Shown: positions 7,776-16,402, counted from the first letter of the stretch. The stretch is 44,151 nt of DNA from JANNFX01 sp031380225 (GCA_031380225.1 JANNFX010000119.1:1-44151), one strand, 5' to 3'. Notes: a model not told the origin generated them from the letters alone. Translations and numbers: made by a program.

Positions 7776-7833
7776 TTGGGCCCTAAGGGCCGTCAGCGTC
7801 CAGGGTACAAATGCCGCAAACTGGCCGATGCCG

Positions 7834-8595
7834 TCACACCCGCGACAGGCGACCGTCGAATAGTTCGACGCCGGGTCGGCGCAAGAAGACCACCAGTACT
7901 GCGCCCGCAACTAGCCCGCCGATGTGCGCCCACCACGCGACTTGGCCGTGCTGGGGGAACAGCACCATGACCAACTGCATGACGACCCAAAGTCCGAGGG
8001 CAAACATGGCTGAAATTCGAAGCGGGATGGCGTTGAAGGCTAGTACCCAAACCTGAACGCGCGGATGCAGCATCAAGTAGGCAGCAATGACGCCGGCCAC
8101 TGCGCCGCTGGCACCGATCAAAGGAACGGCGAGTGGCGAAGTTCCAAGATCACCGAGAGCTGCAGCCGTCAATTCCGTCAGTGGTTCGGCCAAACTCGAA
8201 TTAGCGATCATGGTGTGGACAAGACCAGCGAACACGCCGCAGGCTAAGTAGAACACCAGGAATCTGGCGTGTCCCATGGCGTCCTCGACGTTGTCTCCGA
8301 ACACCCACAAGAACAGCATGTTGCCGCCGAGATGCAGCAGACTGCCGTGGAAGAACATATACGATAGCAATGTCAGAGGTTCTGGGACGAAACCAGTCGC
8401 CGCGATAGGTCCAGCATGGAGCAGTTCGCCCGGAATCAGCGCTCCACTCGCCACCACTGCGTCGCCGAAGTTGGTTTGCTCGAGTAGGAAAACCAGCACG
8501 TTGAGGACGATCAGTCCAACGGTCACATATTGGAATTTGATCGAGCGCAGCCTGTTGTCATCATGCAGCGGAACGAACATGCGAAGTGTCCTCAA
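7834..8595 (-). CDS. Rhomboid family intramembrane serine protease
   Basis: A 253-residue multi-pass membrane protein. It has the rhomboid catalytic dyad: Ser163 in GASG (residues 161-164, LIGASGAVAGVIAAYLML) and His224 in WWAHIGGLVAGA. The oxyanion and loop features are HxxxN in FFHGSLLHLGGNMLFLWVFG (~82-100). About six hydrophobic segments are visible. It would cleave membrane-protein substrates within the bilayer; no substrate can be inferred. It is co-directional with the downstream etf genes but separated by 257 nt, and it lies 30 nt after the adenosyltransferase stop. Confidence 0.93.
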   Translation of the reverse strand: MRTLRMFVPLHDDNRLRSIKFQYVTVGLIVLNVLVFLLEQTNFGDAVVASGALIPGELLHAGPIAATGFVPEPLTLLSYMFFHGSLLHLGGNMLFLWVFGDNVEDAMGHARFLVFYLACGVFAGLVHTMIANSSLAEPLTELTAAALGDLGTSPLAVPLIGASGAVAGVIAAYLMLHPRVQVWVLAFNAIPLRISAMFALGLWVVMQLVMVLFPQHGQVAWWAHIGGLVAGAVLVVFLRRPGVELFDGRLSRV

Positions 8596-8625
8596 AAGGC
8601 TTACTGCAGATGTGCTAAACGCAGT

Positions 8626-9204
8626 TCATCTATTTTTACCGGGCACCCATAACACGTCGCCAGCGCCGCGGTTGTTCACATAGCGGCTGGCCACAAACAA
8701 ATGATCTGACAAACGGTTGATATATGTCATCGCCGCGCTACTGACCGGTTCGCCGTCTGTCGCGGCAAGTGCCACCATCTCACGCTCGGCCCGGCGGCAA
8801 ATGGTGCGTGCCAAGTGCAGGCTAGCTGCGGCGGCTGATCCGCCCGGAAGTACGAATGAGTTTAGCGGCGTCAGACCGGCGTTCATGACGTCGATTTCAT
8901 GTTCAAGGCGGGTCGCCTGATCATCCGTCATTCTGAGCGGCACATAGGCAAGCTTTTCGCCGCGATCTGGCACGCATAAATCGGCGCCAAGGTCGAATAA
9001 GTCGTTTTGGATGCGCTCCATTTGCTTGTCGAGCGCGGGCTCACCGGCCAAATGCAGCCGAACTAAACCGATGGCGGCGTTGGTTTCATCAACCGTGCCG
9101 TAGGCGGAAATGCGCAAGTTATCCTTGCGCACGCGCTCGCCGGTACCGAGCCCTGTGGTGCCTTTGTCGCCGGTGCGCGTATAGATTTTATTTAGTTTTA
9201 CCAT
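8626..9204 (-). CDS. Cob(I)alamin adenosyltransferase, PduO type
   Basis: This enzyme transfers the adenosyl group of ATP to cob(I)alamin, giving adenosylcobalamin. The 192-residue protein has the N-terminal ATP motif KIYTRTGDKGTTGLGTGERV (residues 5-24) and the helical-bundle motifs AYGTVDETNAAIG and FVLPGGSAAAASLHLART. It also has the RRAERE segment with the conserved arginine. Its product is the cofactor of methylmalonyl-CoA and ethylmalonyl-CoA mutases, consistent with mch elsewhere in the window. It sits between the HIG1 protein and the rhomboid protease. Confidence 0.95.
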   Translation of the reverse strand: MVKLNKIYTRTGDKGTTGLGTGERVRKDNLRISAYGTVDETNAAIGLVRLHLAGEPALDKQMERIQNDLFDLGADLCVPDRGEKLAYVPLRMTDDQATRLEHEIDVMNAGLTPLNSFVLPGGSAAAASLHLARTICRRAEREMVALAATDGEPVSSAAMTYINRLSDHLFVASRYVNNRGAGDVLWVPGKNR

Positions 9205-9234
9205 GTGGTTACGACTGCTGCTGTGATAAGGAAC

Positions 9235-9426
9235 TTAGCCGTTTTTGAAGTAGAACAACAGCATCAGAATACAAACAGCAATAAACTGCAGGCCAACGCG
9301 CCAACGCATCAGTTTCTGGCTGGTATTGGGGCTGTCGCCTTTGAGCATGGCCCTGAGACCGAACAACAGCACAATAAAAACGGCACCGATGGCAATGATC
9401 GACCCGTAGTTGAGCAAGAAATCCAT
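9235..9426 (-). CDS. HIG1-domain (twin transmembrane) small protein
   Basis: A 63-residue membrane protein with two helices (about residues 4-26 and 44-60) joined by LKGDSPNTSQKLMRWRVGLQ, which resembles the conserved loop of the hypoxia-induced gene 1 family. Mitochondrial and alphaproteobacterial relatives associate with cytochrome oxidase. The ATG at 9426 (MDFLLNYG) is chosen over an upstream ATG because it starts the domain and has GAGGA upstream. From memory, a HIG1 protein next to a PduO-type adenosyltransferase and etfBA is a recurrent alphaproteobacterial arrangement. Confidence 0.8.
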   Translation of the reverse strand: MDFLLNYGSIIAIGAVFIVLLFGLRAMLKGDSPNTSQKLMRWRVGLQFIAVCILMLLFYFKNG

Positions 9427-9668
9427 AGTGCGGTCGTCCTCGGATGCGCCCGGCGGGCAGTGCGCCCTTGTTAAGGCCTCGGCCGCCAAACCGCAAACAG
9501 CATTCGGTCATCTGGGTCGCGGCACCTGATCTCGCCGCAATGCCGCCCAATGCGGACTAGAAATGCCGCATTTCTGCAGCCTTAATCGGAATTAACGGGT
9601 CGTTTGGTTTGTCTCTGTTAAGACTAGCCGATGGCGACTCCGGGAAACCGGGTGGTAAGGACTGATCG

Positions 9669-11198
9669 TTGACGGGACGAGACAATAGGGGCTGGACAGA
9701 CCGGCGGCGCCATGGTGCCCGCATAGTGCTGGTTGCAGCCGCATTGTTGCCGGCGCCAATCGCTGACAGTATTTTTACTGCACATGCCCAGTCGACTGCC
9801 GCTAACGAAACCCAAGATCCGGCTGTTCTCAAACAACAGATTGAGAGCCGCCGCGACGCGCTCAAAGCCACCGAGACTAAGGCCGGCGAAATCAGCGGCG
9901 AAGTCGATAAGCTCGCGAGTGAACGTGCCAAGCTGAACGAGCGCATGTTGGAAACGTCAGCGTTGGTGCAAAAGAGCGAAGCGCAGATGACGGCTATCGA
10001 AGGCCGCCTGGATGAACTTGGCGCGCAGGAAAAGTTGCTGCGAGGCTCACTGAGCCAGCAACATGGCCGGATTTCAAAATTGCTTTCGGCATTACAGCGC
10101 ATGGGCCGCAATCCACCGCCCGTGATGATTACGCGCCGCGAAGACGCCCTGGCCATGGTCCGCAGTGCGATGCTGTTGTCGTCGGCATTTCCCGAAATGC
10201 GTTCCGAAGCCCTCGATCTGACCGGTAAACTTAATGAATTGGTGCGGGTCATGACAGACATCCGAACCGAAGGCGATCGCCTCAAATCCGAGACAGCCCA
10301 ACTGACCGACATGCGGACTCGTCTTGCTGGTCTTATGGAAACAAAGAAGCGCTCAATCGGCGACCGTCAGATGGAACTGACGCAGGTTAAGCAAGCGGCC
10401 ACTGAAATTGAAAAGAGCGTCAGTGATTTGAATGATCTGATCACGAAGCTCGATGATACCGTCCGCAAGAACACAGCACTCGGAGAGTATGACCGCGAAA
10501 CCAAGCAGGGCGAAACACAGGTTGCGTTTGTTGTTCCGGGCGGTGGTGAGGTGCCAGGAGGTGCGGCCAAGGCACCGGTAATCGACAGCCCGCTGCCGCT
10601 AACTGGCAACGAGCCATCGTTGAAACCTACGGAACCGCCGCGAGGGATCACTGAGGCGCCGAAACCTGAGCCGCCGAAGCCGGAAATGAGAGTTGTTGAA
10701 TTAGCTCCTGGCGCTGGCTCGTCGTTGGTCCCTGGCAACGCAGGCCGCATCAAGCCATTGATCGCCTTTAGTACGGCTCACGGCCGATTGCCGATGCCGG
10801 CTCAGGGCCGCAAAGTTTTGACGTTTGGCGACAAAACCCAGTTTGGCGGCTCATCTAAAGGAATTGTAATCGAAACAAGGGCCTCCGCACTGGTCACGGC
10901 GCCTTGTGACGGCTGGATTGTTTATGCGGGAGAGTTTAGAAGTTATGGCCAGCTGTTGATCATCAATGCTGGCGGTGGCTATCATATCCTCGTCGCAGGG
11001 CTGGCTCAGATCGACGTACAGCCCGGCCAATTCGTTCTGGCGGCTGAAGCTATCGGAACTATGAGTGCTCAGCCGAAAACTGCACAGGGCCAGCCGGAAC
11101 AGGCAGCACCTGTGCTCTACATTGAATTCCGCAAGGATGGTCAGCCCATAGACCCCGACCCTTGGTGGGCCGGGAGTCAGCAGAAGGTTCAAGGATAG
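9669..11198 (+). CDS. EnvC-like murein hydrolase activator (degenerate LytM/M23 domain)
   Basis: A 509-residue periplasmic protein. A cationic N-terminus and a hydrophobic segment (IVLVAAALLPAPIADSIF) form a signal peptide ending near AHAQS. A long coiled coil spans about residues 50-280, followed by a Pro-rich linker (~290-350) and a C-terminal LytM domain (~375-500). The LytM domain lacks the zinc ligands: the first His of HxxxD is absent (GDKTQFGGSSKGIVIET) and HxH is reduced to HILVAG. This matches EnvC-type activators of cell-division amidases, not active endopeptidases. The start is TTG, with AAGGA 7 nt upstream; no in-frame ATG precedes the signal. ctpA follows with no gap. Confidence 0.88.
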   Translation: MTGRDNRGWTDRRRHGARIVLVAAALLPAPIADSIFTAHAQSTAANETQDPAVLKQQIESRRDALKATETKAGEISGEVDKLASERAKLNERMLETSALVQKSEAQMTAIEGRLDELGAQEKLLRGSLSQQHGRISKLLSALQRMGRNPPPVMITRREDALAMVRSAMLLSSAFPEMRSEALDLTGKLNELVRVMTDIRTEGDRLKSETAQLTDMRTRLAGLMETKKRSIGDRQMELTQVKQAATEIEKSVSDLNDLITKLDDTVRKNTALGEYDRETKQGETQVAFVVPGGGEVPGGAAKAPVIDSPLPLTGNEPSLKPTEPPRGITEAPKPEPPKPEMRVVELAPGAGSSLVPGNAGRIKPLIAFSTAHGRLPMPAQGRKVLTFGDKTQFGGSSKGIVIETRASALVTAPCDGWIVYAGEFRSYGQLLIINAGGGYHILVAGLAQIDVQPGQFVLAAEAIGTMSAQPKTAQGQPEQAAPVLYIEFRKDGQPIDPDPWWAGSQQKVQG

Positions 11199-12656
11199 AT
11201 GCGCAAGACAGATTATGCTTTTTGGACATTTCTTGGCATGGCCGGTATCGCCGGTCTGACAACGGTTGCTAATGTCACACAGACGTTCTCGGCAACGTCG
11301 TCCAATTCAGAACTCTACCGGCAGCTCGATCTTTTTGGCGACGTGTTTGAGCGCGTGCGCTCTGACTATGTCGAAAAACCCGATGATGCGATGCTGGTCG
11401 AAAGTGCCATCAATGGCATGCTTGCCGCGCTTGACCCGCACTCGTCGTACATGAGCGCGAAAAATTACCGCGACATGCAGATCCAGACTCGCGGTGAGTT
11501 CGGCGGTCTTGGCATCGAAGTGACAATGGAAAATGGCGTCGTCAAAGTCGTGTCCCCGATCGACGAAACCCCGGCCGCTCGTGCTGGTGTTATGGCCAAC
11601 GACTTGATCACACACCTCGACAACGAAATGATTTCCGGCTTGACCCTCGAGCAAGCCGTCGAAAAGATGCGCGGTCCAGTTAATACGCCAATTATACTGA
11701 CCGTGATCCGCAAGGGTAAGGACGAGCCGATCGAAATCAAGATCGTTCGTGACGTGATCAAGATCAATCCGGTTAAGGCGCGCGCTGAAGGTGGCGATGT
11801 TGCTTACATCAAGGTCTCAACTTTCAACGAACAGACCCACGCCAATCTTGTGAAGGCGATGGATCAGCTCAAGAAGGACCTTGGGGATAATCTCAAGGGC
11901 TACATTATCGATCTTCGCAACAATCCAGGCGGATTGCTGGATCAGGCGATCTCGGTATCGGATGATTTCCTTGAGCAGGGCGCAATTGTTCTGACTAAGG
12001 GCCGCAACAACGAAGAAACACAGCGTGCACAAGCTCGTGCCGGTGACGCCGCCGATGGCAAGAAAATTCTGGTGCTCATCAACGGCGGCTCAGCCTCGGC
12101 TTCGGAGATCGTGGCTGGCGCTCTACAAGATCATAAGCGCGCGACGATTATTGGCACGCGCTCGTTTGGCAAGGGTTCTGTGCAGACCATCATCCCGCTC
12201 GGTGGCAACGGTGCAATCCGCTTGACGACGGCGCGCTACTACACGCCATCGAATCGCTCGATCCAAGCCAAAGGTATCGATCCCGATATCATCGTCGAAG
12301 AAGAACTGCCGGAAGATATGAAGGGTAAAGTATCTGAAAAACCACGCGGCGAAGCAAGTCTGCGCGGCCATTTAGCCAACCCGGGCGATGCCGGCAAGGG
12401 CGTCGCCAAGGACGGTAAAGACGGTAAAGATGCTGAGAAGAAACCGGAAGAATCGGGCTCATCGGCTTACGTGCCGAAGGAGCCGGAAAAGGATACTCAG
12501 CTTCAATACGCACTGAGCATGTTGCGCGGTAAGGAGCCGCCCGCTCCGGCACCGCAAACCATTGCAACGGATCCAGCTAAGCCCGCCGATGCTGCTGCTG
12601 CTCCGTCGACGCCAGCCAGTGGAAGCGACAAAGATAAACCGGCAGTACCGAACTAA
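11199..12656 (+). CDS. ctpA: Carboxyl-terminal processing protease (S41)
   Basis: A periplasmic serine protease that trims or degrades envelope proteins. The 485-residue protein has an N-terminal membrane or signal segment (WTFLGMAGIAGLTTVA) and a PDZ domain (~95-175, GEFGGLGIEVTMENG ... PAARAGV). The S41 catalytic domain has the serine motif GGSASASE (residues 296-303) and the lysine in SFGKGSVQT. The low-complexity tail (~395-485) is rich in Lys, Asp, Pro and Ala. Its start abuts the envC-like stop, a pairing also known in other proteobacteria. A hairpin follows the stop. Confidence 0.96.
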   Translation: MRKTDYAFWTFLGMAGIAGLTTVANVTQTFSATSSNSELYRQLDLFGDVFERVRSDYVEKPDDAMLVESAINGMLAALDPHSSYMSAKNYRDMQIQTRGEFGGLGIEVTMENGVVKVVSPIDETPAARAGVMANDLITHLDNEMISGLTLEQAVEKMRGPVNTPIILTVIRKGKDEPIEIKIVRDVIKINPVKARAEGGDVAYIKVSTFNEQTHANLVKAMDQLKKDLGDNLKGYIIDLRNNPGGLLDQAISVSDDFLEQGAIVLTKGRNNEETQRAQARAGDAADGKKILVLINGGSASASEIVAGALQDHKRATIIGTRSFGKGSVQTIIPLGGNGAIRLTTARYYTPSNRSIQAKGIDPDIIVEEELPEDMKGKVSEKPRGEASLRGHLANPGDAGKGVAKDGKDGKDAEKKPEESGSSAYVPKEPEKDTQLQYALSMLRGKEPPAPAPQTIATDPAKPADAAAAPSTPASGSDKDKPAVPN

Positions 12657-12682
12657 GGCCAGTCAGATTATCTGCAGACTTC

Positions 12683-12714
12683 AGAGGGGTCAGGACTCAG
12701 GTTCTGGCCCCTCT
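12683..12714 (+). terminator. Hairpin after ctpA
   Basis: The 11-nt arms AGAGGGGTCAG (12683-12693) and CTGGCCCCTCT (12704-12714) pair with one G-U and enclose a 10-nt loop. A pyrimidine stretch (CTCTGTTCC) follows but there is no clear U-run, so termination may be weak. An RNA-stabilising role is equally possible. Confidence 0.5.
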
Positions 12715-12786
12715 CTCTGTTCCGATCCGCCATCCCCCCATCGTGTCCTATGGACATCGTCAGCGCTGCCCCGTATCCAGGCCGTC

Positions 12787-13368
12787 ATGATGAGACAAAT
12801 GTACGACTGGACCATGCGCCAGGCGCAAAGTGAGCGGGCGCCAGCGGCGCTCGGTATTGTCAGTTTCGTTGAAAGCTCATTCTTCCCAATTCCGCCCGAT
12901 ATCATGCTGGTGCCGATGGTGATCGCCAATCGCGCCAAGGCATGGTGGTACGCGACGATCGCTACCGTCTCGTCCGTGCTCGGCGGTGCGTTCGGCTATT
13001 TTATCGGCTCGACGTTTTTCGACACCATCGGCAAGCCGCTGCTTGATTTCTACGGCAAGGGCCAAAGCCTCGATACGTTCACGCAATGGTTCAACGAATG
13101 GGGCGTTTGGATCATTTTGGCCAAGGGCATGACCCCGTTCCCATATAAAGTTTTGACCATTGCTGCCGGCGTGGCGCACATGCCGTTTTTCGAATTCATG
13201 CTTGCAAGTGTCGCCGCGCGCGCAATGCGTTTTTATCTGGTTGCCGGTTTGCTGTACTTTTTCGGCGAGCCAATCCGTGAATTTATTGAGCGCCGGTTAA
13301 CGTTGGTTCTTACGGTGTCTTTGATCGTTTTGATCGGGGGTTTTGTGTCGGCGAAGTATCTTTTCTAG
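12787..13368 (+). CDS. yqaA: YqaA/DedA-family membrane protein
   Basis: A 193-residue multi-pass membrane protein of the SNARE-associated/DedA superfamily. It has the family start MMRQMYDWTMRQA, then FVESSFFPIPPDIMLVPMV (~residues 26-44), a glycine-rich GGAFGYFIGS helix, and the conserved AKGMTPFPYKVLTIAAGV (~117-134). Relatives are linked to membrane homeostasis and lipid scrambling; the substrate here is unknown. The ATG at 12787 (or 12790) is chosen by alignment of the start; the ribosome site is weak. dsbB follows 11 nt later. Confidence 0.88.
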   Translation: MMRQMYDWTMRQAQSERAPAALGIVSFVESSFFPIPPDIMLVPMVIANRAKAWWYATIATVSSVLGGAFGYFIGSTFFDTIGKPLLDFYGKGQSLDTFTQWFNEWGVWIILAKGMTPFPYKVLTIAAGVAHMPFFEFMLASVAARAMRFYLVAGLLYFFGEPIREFIERRLTLVLTVSLIVLIGGFVSAKYLF

Positions 13369-13379
13369 GTCAGTCAAAG

Positions 13380-13892
13380 ATGTTTGAAACCGCCCGTCCT
13401 GATCAATCGTCTGCCTATCGTAATGGCGGGCTGATTTTGTTTATTGCAACGGGCGCGATCCTATCGGCGCTTGGCTTCGAGTTCATCGGCGGTTATCAGC
13501 CCTGTCCACTTTGCCTGATGCAGCGCTATGCATTTTACTTAGCTATCCCACTGTCGTTTTTGGCAATGGCAGTGGCGGCTGAAAAGCCGAAGCTGGCTGG
13601 CGCGTTGTTTCTTGCGATCGCGATTGCGTTTCTCGCCAACGCTGGTCTTGGAACGTATCACGCGGGCGCGGAGTGGAAATATTGGCCGGGTCCTTCCACC
13701 TGTGCCACTCAGCAAGCACTGCCGGGATCGGCGGCTGATCTTTTGAAGGGCATGGACGATCGCGTCGTGCGCTGCGATGAGGCGTCGTGGCGGATGTTTG
13801 GTTTGTCGTTCGCGGGCTGGAACGTTTTGATCTCGCTGGCTCTATTTGGATTGGGTCTGAAAGCCGCTTCGACCGCTGCCAGACAAGTTTAA
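13380..13892 (+). CDS. dsbB: Disulfide bond formation protein B
   Basis: An inner-membrane quinone reductase that re-oxidises DsbA. The 170-residue protein has four hydrophobic segments. The first redox pair is C42/C45 in YQPCPLCLMQRY and the second is C108/C132 in the periplasmic loop (PSTCAT ... VVRCDE). All four cysteines are present, so it should be active. It starts 11 nt after the yqaA-like gene and is probably cotranscribed. The long non-coding stretch begins just after it. Confidence 0.93.
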   Translation: MFETARPDQSSAYRNGGLILFIATGAILSALGFEFIGGYQPCPLCLMQRYAFYLAIPLSFLAMAVAAEKPKLAGALFLAIAIAFLANAGLGTYHAGAEWKYWPGPSTCATQQALPGSAADLLKGMDDRVVRCDEASWRMFGLSFAGWNVLISLALFGLGLKAASTAARQV

Positions 13893-14650
13893 TCATTTCA
13901 TTTCAATAACTTATATTTTTTTGTCCGGTTCAGGCTCCGAGTTATCCACCGCGATGTAACTCTGCGGCCAGTTGGCAAGCTAAATTTCACCAATCCGGCG
14001 CGTCTCTGCCATTTTTCAGCCTGAGTGTGGCATCAAATATACACCCATAGACGGAACGCAGTGAGAACATCACTTCAACGTTCCCGATCAGTTCTAGAAT
14101 GTAATGCGTTTGTTCTAAGTTCGTCGCGTTGTTTGCGTCCGCGTCCAGTTGCGTCAGCGTTGAGTAGTGTTGTTCGCGTCCACCCAAGGGAATGTACCCC
14201 CCTCAACCCTTGGTCCCCCTGTTTTGTAAGCGTTGCGTCTGCGTCACCCTCTCGCCGAAAGCCCTGCCCTCAGGGCCACAAGGTCGAGGTCCCTACCCGG
14301 TCGAATCGGTTGTGCGTCTCCGCTGGGTAGGGGCACTCTTGTCGCTTTGAAAATGACGAGTTCAGTTCAGTTCGGTTGTTTGCGTTTATCGGGTCGCGTT
14401 TGGTTGTTGCGTTTGTTGTGAGGCCACAATGCCTGAGTCCCTTAGTTCCAGTTGCGCACTTGAGTTCCCAGCCGAGACATGGCGCTCCCTCGGGGCTGTC
14501 GTGCAGTCAATCCTCACCTCGGTTGAACCCCGCGAGGGCTGATATCCCGCCCCGGAATTGGATGGCAGATGCCATCCCAGTTAGCTTGCCGCGTTTGTTG
14601 AGTTTGTTGCGTCCTGTGTCCCCCCGGTTTTTAGTTTCAAGGAGCCAACC
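13893..14650 (+). other. Gene-free region with three clustered hairpins
   Basis: No credible gene is seen in these 758 nt. The stretch repeats words such as GTTTGCGTC, GTTGCGT and GCGTTTG many times. Three hairpins follow one another. They are CCAAGGG/CCCTTGG (14184-14190 / 14207-14213), a tetraloop GCCCTG-CCCT-CAGGGC (14261-14276), and CCCTACCC/GGGTAGGG (14291-14298 / 14325-14332). It ends at the strong ribosome site of a 71-codon gene, so it could be a long structured leader or a separate RNA. It matches no RNA family I can name. Confidence 0.4.
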
Positions 14651-14866
14651 ATGACCCAGACACATATCAACGCGCTGCACTGGCACCAGTCACAGGGCGT
14701 CGCCCGTCAGACCTGCGCTAGATTTTTCCGCGACGGCTTGAAGCCTGCTGACGCCATGCGCGCCTTCGGTCTCGAGGTTGCGGACGTCGATGGGTCTGAT
14801 TGGAGCCGTGCCGTCGAACAGATCGCCAATGTGCTCACCGCCGCCCCTCAGCGGCGCGTGGCTTAA
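14651..14866 (+). CDS. Small hypothetical protein (71 aa)
   Basis: A 71-residue protein beginning MTQTHINALHWHQSQGVARQ, probably helical, with CARFFRDGLKPADAMRAFGL and a C-terminal helix. No signal peptide or membrane segment. A near-ideal ribosome site, AAGGAGCCAACC-ATG, precedes the start and a factor-independent terminator follows ~90 nt downstream, so this looks like an independently expressed gene. I do not recognise a family. Confidence 0.65.
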   Translation: MTQTHINALHWHQSQGVARQTCARFFRDGLKPADAMRAFGLEVADVDGSDWSRAVEQIANVLTAAPQRRVA

Positions 14867-14955
14867 GTTCGAGTTGCATTCCTGAGTTCTGCAATGACCC
14901 CTGCCCTACTGACGTGAATCGACGCGCCTTTCGTCTTCTCCCAATCCAAACTCAA

Positions 14956-14985
14956 AGGGCCCTGGAAACGGAGCCCTATTTTTTT
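14956..14985 (+). terminator. Rho-independent terminator after the 71-codon gene
   Basis: The stem AGGGC (14956-14960) / GCCCT (14973-14977), extendable inward with one mismatch, is followed by A and seven T (14979-14985). This is the clearest plus-strand intrinsic terminator in the window. Confidence 0.75.
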
Positions 14986-15049
14986 GCGAGGCGGGTCCGA
15001 GGCCATTTCGAGTACCTTGGATTGCGCTTCTAACTTGACGAAAACGATT

Positions 15050-15064
15050 GAACATAGTAGGAAC
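15050..15064 (+). promoter_or_regulatory. Candidate LexA (SOS) box upstream of ssb
   Basis: GAACATAGTAGGAAC is GAAC-N7-GAAC, the reverse of the alphaproteobacterial LexA motif GTTC-N7-GTTC. A third GAAC follows at 15071. TTGACG (15035-15040) could be a -35 whose -10 region the box would cover. ssb, an SOS gene in many alphaproteobacteria, starts 275 nt downstream; no uvrA lies on the other side. Confidence 0.5.
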
Positions 15065-15339
15065 ATTTGGGAACGAATTAGGTTTTTGACCAGCTTTGTG
15101 CCGGTTCATGTGCTAGATCATGTGACGGCCGTGACCGGATCAATCAGCGGTGGAAAAGCGCTGAGGTGGCGCCTGTGCTTAGCCAACTCGGGCTAGGGTC
15201 GGCGTTCGATTCCGGCTCGCGAAAGCGGGTCATTTGCGGCTGACCCGCTGAACTTGGCGGATGGCGCCCGTGCAAATCCGGCGGTCGCGGAAGACGGCTT
15301 GGAACTCAAAAGCTTTAGAATTCAAGAGGAGTGTGAGAG

Positions 15340-15900
15340 ATGGCAGGTTCGGTCAACAAGGTAATCCTAGTCGGAAACGTCGGCCGCGACCCGGAAATCC
15401 GGCGCACGCAGGATGGCCGCCCGATTGCCAATCTTTCGATCGCCACCAGCGAGCGCTGGCGCGACAAGGCGACGGGCGAACAAAAAGAAAAGACAGAGTG
15501 GCACCGCGTCGTCGTGTTCAACGAAAACCTTTGCAAGATTATTGAACAGTACGTGAAAAAAGGCGCCAAGCTCTATATCGAAGGCCAGTTGCAGACCCGC
15601 AAGTGGACCGACCAGGCTGGCGTCGAGAAGTATTCGACCGAGGTCGTCCTGCAAGGTTTTAATGGCACAATGACATTGCTCGACAGCCGTCCTGGTGCGA
15701 GTGCCGGAGCTGGTAGCGGGATGGGCGCCATGCAAGAAGGCGGCGGCGACTTCAGTTACGATAGTGGCATGGGCGAAGGCGGCGGCTCAAGTTCGAAGGG
15801 CAGCTACAGTGGTGGCGGCGCGCGTAGTGTATCAAAGAGCAGCAGCGGCGGCGCAACAAAGGGCTTCGACAAACAGCTCGATGACGAGATTCCGTTCTAA
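15340..15900 (+). CDS. ssb: Single-stranded DNA-binding protein
   Basis: SSB coats single-stranded DNA in replication, repair and recombination. The 186-residue protein has an N-terminal OB fold (residues 4-112, VNKVILVGNVGRDPEIRRTQ, with WHRVVVFNENLCKIIEQYVK), a Gly/Ser-rich flexible linker (~115-175), and the C-terminal acidic tip DDEIPF that recruits partner proteins. AGAGGAG lies close upstream of the ATG. A LexA-type site 275 nt upstream suggests SOS control. Confidence 0.98.
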   Translation: MAGSVNKVILVGNVGRDPEIRRTQDGRPIANLSIATSERWRDKATGEQKEKTEWHRVVVFNENLCKIIEQYVKKGAKLYIEGQLQTRKWTDQAGVEKYSTEVVLQGFNGTMTLLDSRPGASAGAGSGMGAMQEGGGDFSYDSGMGEGGGSSSKGSYSGGGARSVSKSSSGGATKGFDKQLDDEIPF

Positions 15901-15921
15901 CGCCGGACTTTAACGCTGGAC

Positions 15922-16395
15922 GTGACGGCGCTCAAATGGGTGTATCCAATCGCAACGCCCGCAAATGATGACCGGCAGATCACGCGTATCTTGACGTCAG
16001 CGCGGCGCATTGCGGTTGTTGGCGCCAGCAATAATCCGGCGCGGCCGAGTTTCGGCGTCATGCAGTTCCTGATCGCGCAAGGATATGAAGTTGTGCCGGT
16101 CAATCCGAGTCTCGAAGGCCAAACAATTCTCGGCCAAAAGGTTTTTGCGCGCCTCGCAGACGTTCCGGCACCCGTGGATATGGTCGATATCTTTCGGGCC
16201 AGCGATGCCGCAGGCGACGTGACGCGCGAGGCGGTTGCGCTCAAGGATAAGCTGCAAATCAAAATGGTCTGGATGCAATTGGGCGTCGTCAACGAAGACG
16301 CTGCAATTGAAGCTCGCGCCGCTGGTCTCGATGTGGTCATGGACCGCTGTCCGCATATCGAAATCGTGCGGTTGGGTTTGATGCCAGTGAATTGA
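15922..16395 (+). CDS. CoA-binding domain protein (YccU-like)
   Basis: A 157-residue single-domain protein with the Rossmann-type CoA_binding fold of succinyl-CoA synthetase alpha. Visible motifs are RRIAVVGASNNPARPSFGVM (~29-48), VVPVNPSLEGQTILGQKVF and MVWMQLGVVNEDA, ending VVMDRCPHIEIVRLG. The CPHIE ending is typical of the YccU group, whose role is unknown. The start is GTG at 15922, 21 nt after ssb, with a poor ribosome site. Function cannot be stated beyond probable CoA or nucleotide binding. Confidence 0.88.
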   Translation: MTALKWVYPIATPANDDRQITRILTSARRIAVVGASNNPARPSFGVMQFLIAQGYEVVPVNPSLEGQTILGQKVFARLADVPAPVDMVDIFRASDAAGDVTREAVALKDKLQIKMVWMQLGVVNEDAAIEARAAGLDVVMDRCPHIEIVRLGLMPVN

Positions 16396-16402
16396 TCCCT
16401 CG

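Larger units (their letters stand above)
14867..15339 (+). other. Non-coding gap ahead of ssb
   Basis: The gap holds a terminator (14956-14985), a candidate LexA site (15050-15064), and two adjacent hairpins: CTCGC-GAAA-GCGGG around 15217-15229, and the perfect 8-bp stem GCGGGTCA/TGACCCGC (15225-15232 / 15241-15248), which are mutually exclusive in part. No gene is supported. An ssb leader of about 270 nt would contain these structures. Confidence 0.45.

Noticed and set aside
7542..7910. 122-codon minus-strand ORF across etfB start and rhomboid end
   Set aside because: It overlaps two well-supported genes in another frame and has no domain.
13987..14421. Several short ORFs (60-100 codons) in the 14-kb non-coding region
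   Set aside because: Both strands, overlapping, without ribosome sites, and with compositions (Ser/Arg-rich) typical of spurious frames.
15198..15222. tRNA-like T-loop (GTTCGATTCC) before ssb
   Set aside because: The flanking bases do not form a 5-bp T stem with a 7-nt loop, no acceptor stem or anticodon arm is found, and there is no CCA end.
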